Assembly: GCA_033557675.1 (NCBI GenBank)
Contig: JAWQRM010000413.1
Coordinates: 1 to 22,958, forward strand
Direction: 5' to 3'
DNA length: 22,958 bases
From: Coptodactyla brooksi
Lineage: Eukaryota > Arthropoda > Insecta > Coleoptera > Scarabaeidae
The notes beneath the pieces were generated by a model that worked only from the letters and a program-made list of their open reading frames with translations, was not told the DNA's origin and searched no databases. Shown here one piece after another: positions 1 through 7,333 of this stretch (positions within the stretch are counted from its first letter, which is position 1; each line of letters opens with the position of its first letter). The position numbers were made by a program, and so were the translations under genes.

Positions 1-148
1 TTTTGCCAGCAAAGATCGAATAATGCTACTATCAGAAAGATGGCAATACGTGTTGGACCAAAATAATGAATATGTAATTACATAAAATATTTATACTCTC
101 GAAGAAAAGTGCCTTTCATTTTCACAAATTACTTTCCGAATAACCTAA
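1..148 (+). mobile_element. mariner transposon, 3' end (truncated by window edge)
   Basis: The first bases translate, up to the TAA at 82-84, as the C-terminal tail of a DD34D mariner transposase: a Phe-Ala-Ser-Lys-Asp segment, then a leucine-rich stretch ending in ERWQYVLDQN, then Asn-Glu-Tyr and a short tail. The inverted terminal repeat follows and ends in CCGAATAACCTAA at about 148, next to a TA (149-150), the usual mariner target site. A better preserved copy of the same family lies at 15508-16535 on the other strand and shares both the protein tail and the terminal repeat. Compared with that copy, the Gln-Lys-Phe-Tyr-Glu-Arg segment is missing here, so this copy is dead. The rest of the element is outside the window. 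Confidence 0.85.
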
Positions 149-152
149 TACA

Positions 153-584
153 TATTATTCAAAATGCTGATGTGTTTTGAATCTAATAATTATATGAATG
201 CGAGTGGATAATCGACCTACCAAAAATTCTAAACGAGCTTCTACGAAATTGCATTTGCTTCAGACCATTCATCAACCAGCGAAAGCTTTTTGTTGATAAG
301 TATACATTCTAAAAATGCAGTGAAACGCGTTCAAAGAAAGTATTTACAAGAATCCTGCAAAAGAAAGACATCTTTACAAACTTTACCTTTAAGAATATGT
401 CTGAAATTATTTATCTGTATCTGCACAGAGTTTGAAGAAGCATGAAAATAGAATATCTCGAAGTTATTATTAGGATCGCTTTATTAAGACAAACTAAAAC
501 TTGAAATTACTTTGAGTTTTAATTCAAATTGGTTTTTGATTCTCTTAGTTTTTGGTTTTCGCAATGAGCGTACAAAAGAAATCT
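153..584. other. AT-rich non-coding stretch, probable intron of the exon at 591-850
   Basis: No convincing gene was seen. On the minus strand this lies directly downstream of a GTAAGT splice donor, so it is probably intron. One acceptor-like site (minus strand, TTCTTTTGCAG, plus-strand 354-364) would lead to a stop after a few codons in the expected phase, so I do not take it as the next exon. Confidence 0.4.
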
Positions 585-590
585 ACTTAC

Positions 591-850
591 CGGATGCATT
601 GGCAGCCGAAAAGGTTTGGGAGCTTGATTAAATACCGGAGATGGAGCCGTAGGAACAGAAGTCGGCCATCTAGGTCTAGGACACGGCATAGACGGAGGCC
701 TAGATCCATAATCTGGGCCTCCCAGCCTTGGTGGAGGTGATGGTGCGTAAGGAGAAGGAGGCCTGAAATGATGTGGAGATCTGCCGCCTCCACGACCTCC
801 TGATCCCGACATATTTAGTTGTCTTATGAAATATTCATAATTCTTGAAAT
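591..850 (-). CDS. Pro/Gly/Ser-rich host exon, unidentified gene
   Basis: This is the only stretch that looks like host coding sequence. A pyrimidine-rich acceptor (TTTTGTTTCAG) ends at 851 and a consensus donor (GTAAGT, minus strand 590-585) follows base 591. The likely start ATG is at 812-810 with A at -3. It gives 74 codons ending exactly at the donor, so the following intron is phase 0. The peptide begins MSGSGGRGGG and continues as a low-complexity run rich in Pro, Ser, Gly and Arg, ending with FRLPMHP. No domain is recognisable; it looks like a disordered N-terminal region. The frame is also open from the acceptor to the ATG, so the exon could be internal and the Met need not be the start. 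Reading past the donor gives a non-matching tail and a stop. GC content is well above the surroundings. The gene identity is unknown. Confidence 0.55.
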
Positions 851-1574
851 CTGAAACAAAAGCAAAGGTACCATGAGGTTACGCAATACTTCTAAAATAG
901 AGGTTTTTGTCTGAATAAAAAAAAATTCGTGGGATTTATAAAAAGATTGCGCTCATTTCGTGTCATCATTCTAGTTTGACTGCTAAAAATAGGTGCTAGT
1001 TCAAACGAAGGAAAAATGAAAGTGCCCACCGTAGTGCCCAAACTACTTAAAACGACTACAGCTTAAAATAACTGTTTAGAGTATCATTCCTCATGCTCTA
1101 AACATTTATAATAATAACCTAAATCTGAGATCCTGTTTACAACTGGCCGCTAATATGTTTTGAATACTCAAACACTACGTTTCCCTATTTGTTCTACGCA
1201 ATAACAAACAATAAATAAATGAGCAAATGTTTCACTCTTCTTTTGTTAAAGGCGTCCACACAAAGCAAAGGTTTTATTATATACCTATGTTTTCTTTTTG
1301 ATAAATTAGTGTTGAAAGTAGTGAAAGTAATAGTTCGGTATAAAACTATCTGTTTCGAAATATTTTAGGTGGTACTTCATTCAAATAATTTCTCAATTTT
1401 TTTTCATTTTTGATTGCAGTCCCATAATTGATTAGAATACTTGTATTAAAACACTTTAATACTAACATGTGTTCATTGTAAGCGCTACCTAAGAAGATTA
1501 CACTTGAATTACAAAAATTTGGGCAGCTGCAAAATAAAAATTCTTAATCAAGTATGGAATGGTAGAACGAAAAC
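851..1574. other. Unrecognised AT-rich region
   Basis: On the minus strand this would be the intron or 5' flank before the exon at 591-850. I see no gene, clear repeat or element end here. Degenerate 5' sequence of the piggyBac copy may start near its right edge. Confidence 0.3.
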
Positions 1575-2130
1575 GAAAACAGTTAAATACTTCCTTCTAA
1601 ATACGGCCGAACAATTTTTTGAATTTGTGTTGCAGAAACATCTTGTTCCACAACTGGCCAGCTTTATACTGAGAAAGAACCTGGTGGTCGTGAAAAATAT
1701 CAAGGACAGCGAGTAGTCAGGGATTTATGCTGTCAATTCAAAGGATCAGGAAAAAACAATCACAATGGACAAGTTTTTTACTTCACTGCCCTTAGCGAGT
1801 TTGTTGGTGTCCTGGAACCTTTCAATATTAGGTACGCTAAAATAAAACAAGACATGCTTCCCAAATGAAATGAAGAAAACCAGAAACAAAGAAAAGAATC
1901 CGTCAATGTTTGGTAACCTTGCTATCAACCGTGCATACCAACAAGAACGTTGCTGGACCGAAACAAAAACCGGAAATGATATTGCACTACAATGCGACTA
2001 AAGGGGGTGTGGACAACATGGACAAAATGATAACTCATTATTTCACAAAGCGAAAAACGCTTCGATTGCCACATGCAATGCTTTTCAATATGATAGATGT
2101 TGTTGCTCTTGCACCATTATATTTGTTCAT
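1575..2130 (+). pseudogene. piggyBac transposase pseudogene A (middle to C-terminal core)
   Basis: Across shifting frames the plus strand translates to piggyBac core motifs in the right order. First a Pro-Ser-Lys-Tyr-Gly segment (about 1590-1610), then a Leu-Tyr-Thr-Glu-Lys-Glu-Pro-Gly-Gly segment leading to QGQRVVRDLC (about 1665-1720), then TMDKFFTSLPLASLLVSWNL (about 1763-1822), which keeps the second catalytic Asp. A stop-containing linker (about 1825-1915) follows, then KPEMILHYNATKGGVDNMDK with the third catalytic Asp region (about 1970-2030), and the KRKTLRLPHAMLFNMIDV tail. There are several frameshifts and stops, and the segment around the first catalytic Asp is gone. The copy stops abruptly where the Merlin terminal repeat begins. 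It is a dead transposon, clearly diverged from the second piggyBac at 7334-8912. Confidence 0.85.
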
Positions 2131-2222
2131 TTTGTATGAAATTTTACAGAAAGAGGTTTTTCGATATGCTGATCAAGAATTTAATAATAGTTTTTAATAA
2201 AAATGCGCAATAAGATTTTTTT
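2131..2222 (+). repeat. Left terminal inverted repeat of the Merlin element
   Basis: It pairs with 3071-3161. Shared blocks include the terminal TTTGTATGAAATTTTACAGA, then TTTTTCGATATGC, GATCA and GAATTTAAT. Confidence 0.75.
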
Positions 2223-2240
2223 CATTTTTTCGTTGTTTTT

Positions 2241-2327
2241 TTGACATATTCACATCTATTAATAGTCATCTTGGTGTGCAGTCATCTTTTTCTTGACATA
2301 TTGAGATTTATTAATTGTCATCTTGGT
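2241..2327 (+). repeat. Diverged tandem duplication, period 52 bp
   Basis: The segments 2241-2275 and 2293-2327 both run from TTGACATATT to GTCATCTTGGT with a few differences. They lie in the 5' untranslated part of the Merlin element, between its left repeat and its start codon. Confidence 0.6.
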
Positions 2328-2337
2328 TCATTTATCA

Positions 2338-2947
2338 ATGGCGCAAATAAATCAGTTGCAAAATTTCACCTCAGCGACTTTCTACGAAAAGTTAAGACTA
2401 TCCGATAATTTGTTTGATGATTAATGCGGATGTTTACACAAACACCGGACATTGTGGTAAGAATACGAAAATTTATAAAAATCAAGGAAAATGCATAGTC
2501 TGGACATGTAATCGCCGTGATTATAGACAAAATAACAAAAAAAACGAAAATTGGTTTTTATGTTGGTACTTTTTTGAATAAATTCGAATCAGCCCAAAAA
2601 AGGTCTTTGAATTATAATATTTTTACCTTCGTCAATTGTGTACATTTGAACATATTGCTTATGAAACAGGAATTACAATTACATCCATTATTCGGTATTG
2701 CCAGGATATTTTTGCTAATTATTTAATTGCAAATCCAAAACCCGTTGACAGTCCTGGAAATTGAAATCGATCAAACAAGCATTTCAAAAAAAAATATTGT
2801 AGTATTTGGTGGGTTATAAACATTCATACACAAAATGTCGAATCACAATGGACCCGTTTCAAAGAAAAAATTTAACAAGAATTTATGTGGCGTCAAGAAT
2901 TCGGCGAGAAATCGCAAATATTTTTTAATTTTTGGTCTGAAGTGTAA
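2338..2947 (+). pseudogene. Merlin transposase pseudogene with internal deletion
   Basis: The putative ATG at 2338 opens a reading that shows, in shifting frames, the features of a Merlin (IS1595/ISXO2-like) transposase. The N-terminal part reads KLRLSDNLFDD (about 2390-2420). A zinc-ribbon-like part with HCGKNTKIYKNQGKC and WTCNRRD (about 2450-2518) comes next, then a helix-turn-helix-like part containing YETGITITSIIRYCQ (about 2659-2703). Near 2760-2775 there is Glu-Ile-Asp, the expected first catalytic Asp. A short Val-Phe-Gly-Gly scrap follows, and then the C-terminal signature HTQNVESQW and EFMWRQEFGE (about 2831-2912). The central part between Val-Phe-Gly-Gly and His-Thr-Gln-Asn, which should hold the second catalytic Asp, has been deleted. 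Frameshifts and stops are spread throughout, so no active enzyme is possible. Confidence 0.8.
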
Positions 2948-3070
2948 AATCTACGTGACTCAGCCTTGATTTCAATATTCATTTGTTATTTTTTTTATTA
3001 TTTTTGTGCTTTTTGTTTAAATGATTTCTTTCTGTTATTCTTTCATTTAATATTTATTATTAAATAAAAC

Positions 3071-3161
3071 ATTTTTAAAAAAATTATGCATTTCTATTAA
3101 AAAATCATTAAATTCGTGATCGGCATATCGAAAAAACCCTTTCTGTAAAATTTCATACAAA
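3071..3161 (-). repeat. Right terminal inverted repeat of the Merlin element
   Basis: Reverse complement of 2131-2222 with scattered mismatches; see the left repeat. Confidence 0.75.
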
Positions 3162-3176
3162 AAATAGTGGGTCCGT

Positions 3177-3345
3177 TAATGTACATAAGCGCCAGCTATG
3201 CTAGGACACCCAGTGGCACCAGTTCCACATTCTTCAGTGGCATCAGCAGCTGTTCTTGTTCTAAAGCCTTCGACGCCATCAGAAGCATGAAAAGATGCTT
3301 CTGGACGCATAACACATGCGGGCAGCTATTTCATCTGCAGATCAG
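3177..3345. other. GC-richer island, open on both strands, unidentified
   Basis: This short stretch is much less AT-rich than its surroundings. On the plus strand it is open from the ATG at 3167. On the minus strand a 46-codon reading ends at the TAA (plus 3177-3179) and begins after an in-frame TAG near 3316. Its composition is rich in Ala, Thr, Gly and Glu. It could be the last coding scrap of a gene, a processed fragment, or leftover transposon sequence. No family was recognised. A hairpin lies inside (3281-3302). Confidence 0.25.
3281..3302. repeat. Short perfect hairpin
   Basis: AGAAGCAT and ATGCTTCT form an 8-bp stem around a 6-nt loop. Confidence 0.5.
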
Positions 3346-3405
3346 CATTATCTTTTCAAAGAAAAATAAAAAAATATTGTGGTGTTTGTCATATGTTGTC
3401 AATAT

Positions 3406-3439
3406 TGACATTTTGTGATGTCACCGTCACTAAATGTCA
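3406..3439. repeat. Near-palindrome of 34 bp
   Basis: The outer arms TGACATTT and AAATGTCA pair perfectly. The inner arms GTGATG and CGTCAC pair with one mismatch. Confidence 0.45.
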
Positions 3440-3940
3440 ACAATATACACTATAAATAGAATTTGTATTGAATTTGTCTGCGTGTAAATTTTTGGATATC
3501 ATATATTTTCTACAATGCATACAAATTTCTTTTCTTACATTACTATTTCAATGAAATCTCTATAACTGTTTTTTAAAAAGTATAATATTGTTAAAATATC
3601 ACATCAAATCTACGTGAAATTCATTGCTTTGGGATAAATACAAGTTTCAATCGCATAGTTACAAAAAGACGTTTTATATTATTATTATTCACTAATATTT
3701 ATTTATTTGTTAATTAACACTTGGGTAATTTTGAGTAAATTGTTTCCTTCGCCAAAGGCGTAATATAGATTTTAGTAACTTAATATTATTGATTGTAGCC
3801 GCTCATTTATCAAAATAGTTTTACACAGATAATATTACTTAGGCATTGTCTATGTTGAAAGAAAGACAATAGAACAAAGTAAATAGCTTATTTTATATTC
3901 ATTTTTCAACAGTACCTATTTTAAACACTTTTAAGGTTTA

Positions 3941-4025
3941 TATGGTAATCAAACATATTATGAATGTAATATATATATATATATTACATGTATTATATAT
4001 GTACATTACATATATTATTACCATA
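3941..4025. repeat. Imperfect inverted repeat, about 85 bp
   Basis: The outer arms TATGGTAAT and ATTACCATA pair exactly. The inner parts contain matching TGTAAT/ATTACA blocks and an alternating TA run at the core. Confidence 0.55.
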
Positions 4026-4512
4026 TTAAATTACAGAACGTGAAATGGCAAAATAACAATTGTAACAAATTAAATATTAAGAAAATCTTCACCCTCAAAA
4101 GTTGCAGGGCTTTTCAGGGTGCTTACAGTTTAAATTGGGGAGTTTTGAAGAAGATTGTGCAAAAAAGAAATTTAATTTAGTACAGGTAATTTTAATTTAA
4201 TTAAAATAAACTTTTGCATTTACATTTTCTAACATTTGGTTAGATCTGCTAAGTATGATTTTATTTTAGAGCTTAATGACACTACATATTATTAGTATAC
4301 AATAATACAATTTAGTGCGATTATTAATTCTTAATAATCCTCTATATTATAATATTGTATATAGGGGATTAGTAAGAATCAATATATTACTTTGTCATTT
4401 CTGTGTAATTTCTTTTACATTTTCGTTGTACATGCTATATAACGAAACAAATTAATAAATATAATGTATTATTAAGAAATTAATATATATTTATTTATTT
4501 ATAGTATATTAT

Positions 4513-4563
4513 TAATAAATATATATTATTAGTATTATTAATACTAATAATATATATTTATTA
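4513..4563. repeat. Perfect palindrome, 25-bp arms and 1-nt spacer
   Basis: The left arm 4513-4537 and right arm 4539-4563 are exact reverse complements around a single T at 4538. Confidence 0.9.
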
Positions 4564-4568
4564 TATTA

Positions 4569-4601
4569 TAAGTTTATTAATAATAAATATTAATAAACTT
4601 A
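4569..4601. repeat. Perfect hairpin, 14-bp arms and 5-nt loop
   Basis: TAAGTTTATTAATA (4569-4582) pairs exactly with 4588-4601; the loop is ATAAA. It starts six bases after the previous palindrome. Confidence 0.9.
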
Positions 4602-4993
4602 TCGAAGCCAAACCAGTAATAATGACTTTTTAATTTAGTTTCGATAAGATTTTTAAATTAGTTATCTAGAATTAATCATACTTCAACTGTAAAGTGTGAT
4701 ACAAGTTAATAACCTGTCTAAATACCCCTTTTATTGTTTTCAAAATGATGTACTTTCCTAGCACTAAATATATTATTATTTTATTCAAGCTAGCTAGATT
4801 TTTTTTAGTTTTAAAGGAAATGGTGTGTGGATCTAACTAGATCATTCCAGATAAACCCCAACCGTCTAATTCTAGACGCCTCCACCCTAAAATGTTACGT
4901 TTTTGTAGAAGATCACTCGTTGAATTATTGATAAAAAATTATTTGGTATTCTAGGAACATAATAAAACAATTGCAAAAAAATATCAATTTACT

Positions 4994-5103
4994 TATAGTA
5001 ATATATAAGGTAAATTCTTATGTATTACTGTACCTTATATATTTACTATATATTACTACAAATGTACCTGGTGTATAGTAATATATAAGGTATATTTGTA
5101 GTA
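4994..5103. repeat. Two adjacent hairpins sharing a repeated arm
   Basis: The segment 4994-5012 (TATAGTAATATATAAGGTA) pairs with 5031-5050 nearly perfectly. The segment 5054-5069 (TACTACAAATGTACCT) pairs with 5088-5103 with one mismatch. The loop of the second hairpin again contains TATAGTAATATATA, so the motif occurs twice directly and once inverted. Confidence 0.75.
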
Positions 5104-5212
5104 TGGAATCATTACTATATTGAAAATATTGGAAGAATGCTAATTTTTCGATTTTGGTTTTGTCCAGTTTTTGATGACAACAGTACATATAAACTTGGAA
5201 TTTTAAAATAAA

Positions 5213-5294
5213 AACCGGGTCCTTTATGAGCAGAATACGTACACCCCTTTATTAAATTTTATATAGTCCACCGGTCGTAAAAGTCACCCGGTTG
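5213..5294. repeat. Inverted AACCGGGT / ACCCGGTT pair
   Basis: Eight-base perfect inverted arms lie at 5213-5220 and 5287-5294, in a small GC-richer patch that also contains ACCGGTCG. It might be the remains of a transposon end, but no element could be assigned. Confidence 0.35.
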
Positions 5295-5579
5295 AGAATT
5301 ACGACGTCGGTCATTTCTAATAACTAAAAGTTATTTTCATTAGACTTCCTCCAACTTAAATGACTACCACAAATAATTACTGCGATCATTATTCGAGAAG
5401 CAAATATTTCCAAGTTAATTCACATCAAATATTTAACATAATTGCTTAAATATTGGGGAAAGTTGTAGAACACAATATGAGTTTTACACAATTCCGAAAG
5501 TTGTTAGAATTATGAGAAAAGTCGATATTCAATTTAAAACTTTGTACCTCATCATCGAAGTGAATTTATTTGGCGGTCT

Positions 5580-5620
5580 ATGATTTCTACCGTCAAGATC
5601 TATTTGACGGTAGAAGTCAT
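5580..5620. repeat. Hairpin with 17-bp arms
   Basis: The arms 5580-5596 and 5604-5620 pair with one mismatch; the spacer is 7 nt. The core of the arm is TCTACCGTCAA. It lies about 100 bases before the mariner scrap at 5717. Confidence 0.7.
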
Positions 5621-5716
5621 TTCATTTGATTATTTTTAACATAATAAAAATACTACTACCATTTAATCTTCTCACAATTTCATAGGACCTATGAAAAACC
5701 TTCTTTGTATTCATTG

Positions 5717-5910
5717 AACATAACCCCCTACAGTTTCTTTCTATTCCCGGAAATGAAAAAACCTTAAAAGGACGACAGTTTTGACAACATTGAGAAGACA
5801 AATACGGAATCGCTGAAGGAGCTAAAAGCCATACCAAAAATTACGTTCCAGAAGTGGTTTGAAGATTGAAAAAAGCACTGGCACAAGTATTATAGAAACT
5901 ATTTGAAACT
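5717..5910 (+). pseudogene. mariner-type transposase, C-terminal fragment
   Basis: One frame reads through the usual end of a mariner transposase: a Phe-Phe-Leu-Phe-Pro segment, then Met-Lys-Lys-Pro, FDNIEKTNTESLKELKAIP, then Phe-Gln-Lys-Trp-Phe-Glu-Asp and Trp-His-Lys. In the family the first of these segments follows the third catalytic Asp, which is lost here: the expected Ser/Cys-Asp before Phe-Phe-Leu is Tyr-Ser. There are at least two in-frame stops. The sequence differs from the mariners at 10480-11704 and 15508-16535, so it comes from a third mariner group. No terminal repeats were recognised around it. Confidence 0.7.
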
Positions 5911-5913
5911 CTT

Positions 5914-6384
5914 TTGAGAAAAACGAAAATTCGGCGGCGTATTTTTATTTATACGCAAATGATAAACAGTAAGTTAAAGAACATTTGTTACAATGTCAGT
6001 CTTTTAATGTCATTTATTGCAATATTTTGCAGAAATTTTAATACTTATTTAGCAAAAAACAGATACTTAAAATATTTAATATTGACTTCGCATGGTGATT
6101 TAATAAAATCCTTACCACTTCAGAAAAAATCACCAAATAACTTTCAGTTACGACAAATGCACTCCCGGTCTGAAAGTAGTTTCGTTTCCAGAAAACTTAA
6201 ATCACTGGCACAATTTACAAACAAGTCATGTTCCAAATTTCCCAGAAAATGTATTTATTTTTCTTTCCCTTTATTTAGGCTCTTACGTTTTATTACTTTA
6301 CCTCAAATTTTAAACCGTACCATACACCTGCAACTCGCACAACACTCAATCTCACGGGATGTAAACAGGATTGTGTTCCACTGA
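5914..6384 (+). other. 156-codon open frame, unrecognised and doubtful
   Basis: This is the longest open frame in the window, but it has no recognisable domain, its start lies directly in the end of the mariner scrap, and its composition (Lys, Ile, Phe, Ser, Asn, Leu-rich) is what random AT-rich DNA gives. I do not regard it as a gene. Confidence 0.15.
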
Positions 6385-7333
6385 CTGAGAACAGAGAAAT
6401 CACGTTTATTTTGGGCTTCGACTCCAGTCAAGTTAAAAGCGTAAGTCCCCCGATAGGTTGAATTTGAAAATAGCACCGCGTGAATGCATCGCAACAGTAG
6501 GCCAAATCGTCTAAGCGTTGATGCTGTTAGTCACCGACAGAGGTCAAATTACCTACCGATTGAACGAATCGATGTACGATATTTATAGATAGATCGTTTG
6601 CCGAATGCGTTAAATTTGCATCCGATATCGAGAGAAGCTTGTAAAGTTTGGTGTTTTGCCAAGATTTGCAGTCAGCTAACGCTTTGAGACGCCTGGTTAG
6701 ATCTACGATGAATAGGTTCCATATTTTGTTAGGAATACGTATATCTGTGGTATAAAAATGAACACATGGAAAAACATTACTTTCATTTAAATGACCGTGA
6801 AATTCCTTCTGGTTAGGAACCATTCAAGTTGAGCACGAGCGTCGTTAGGAAAGACAGTTGATATTGACAAGTTTCATGGAAAAAGAAAGTAAAGTCTGAT
6901 TTTCCCAAATATGCTTTTATGTTATCGTGAACAATATTCTGCGTTGTGTCAATCATGACATAACACATCTGTGCGAAATTTTCAAAAAATAAAACAAATT
7001 AATGGAATTGAAATTGCCGTTGATAGATTTCCATAATAAGTCTAATTTTAGTATATTTGCAATGGAAGATTTTTGTCCTTTCTTTGCACATCCTTTAAAA
7101 ATACACCATATACAGACTTTTAATTATTATTACTATTAACTTTCGTAGGACCGGCAAGCGTTTGCAAAAAATAACACGCCGAGGTCCAGGAGAACCACAT
7201 GCGGTGCGACTAAAAAATTAGTCGTATTTCTGTTTTTAATATAATACATGTATTAGTTAAAACTAATGACAATATAATAATTACACTCAAATTCCACACA
7301 AATAATAATTAATAACAAACAGTAACTAAGTAA
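6385..7333. other. Less AT-rich region with an unrecognised minus-strand frame
   Basis: Between about 6300 and 6840 the sequence has more G, C and CpG than its neighbours. A minus-strand frame of 98 codons (6823-6527) is intact, with a possible donor (TCG then GTAGGT) after base 6557, but no acceptor or domain was recognised. It could be a host exon, promoter-proximal DNA or an old unidentified transposon. Nothing was seen in 6830-7333 beyond AT-rich spacer and a short GC-rich patch near 7150-7210. Confidence 0.2.

Larger units (their letters stand above)
2131..3161 (+). mobile_element. Merlin (IS1595-like) DNA transposon, decayed
   Basis: Both ends carry a matching inverted repeat of about 90 bp. 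The plus strand from 2131 (TTTGTATGAAATTTTACAGA and on) is repeated in reverse complement ending at 3161, with scattered mismatches and small indels. Inside is a transposase pseudogene of the Merlin family. I could not see a convincing 8-9 bp target duplication. The left end abuts piggyBac pseudogene A, whose reading stops there, so the Merlin probably inserted into it. Confidence 0.75.
3440..5560. other. Very AT-rich non-coding region with a cluster of palindromes
   Basis: No reading frame of interest was found. The region is dominated by A/T runs and long inverted repeats, listed separately where they are precise. There is also an imperfect inverted repeat at about 4317-4391. Confidence 0.5.

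Noticed and set aside
354..364. Splice acceptor-like site as start of the next host exon
   Set aside because: The following frame stops after a few codons in the phase required by the donor at 590.
552..740. Open frames on plus and in another minus frame across the Pro-rich exon
   Set aside because: They are shadows of the GC-rich exon on the minus strand; the splice sites support only that frame.
3961..3990. Alternating TA run as a microsatellite of interest
   Set aside because: Short and ordinary for AT-rich DNA; it is reported only as the core of the larger inverted repeat.
5914..6384. Longest open frame in the window (156 codons)
   Set aside because: It has no domain, begins inside the mariner scrap and has the composition of random AT-rich DNA.
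7140..7215. Possible second end of piggyBac B
   Set aside because: It is GC-richer and near a TTAA, but no inverted match to the other end (9060-9122) could be found.
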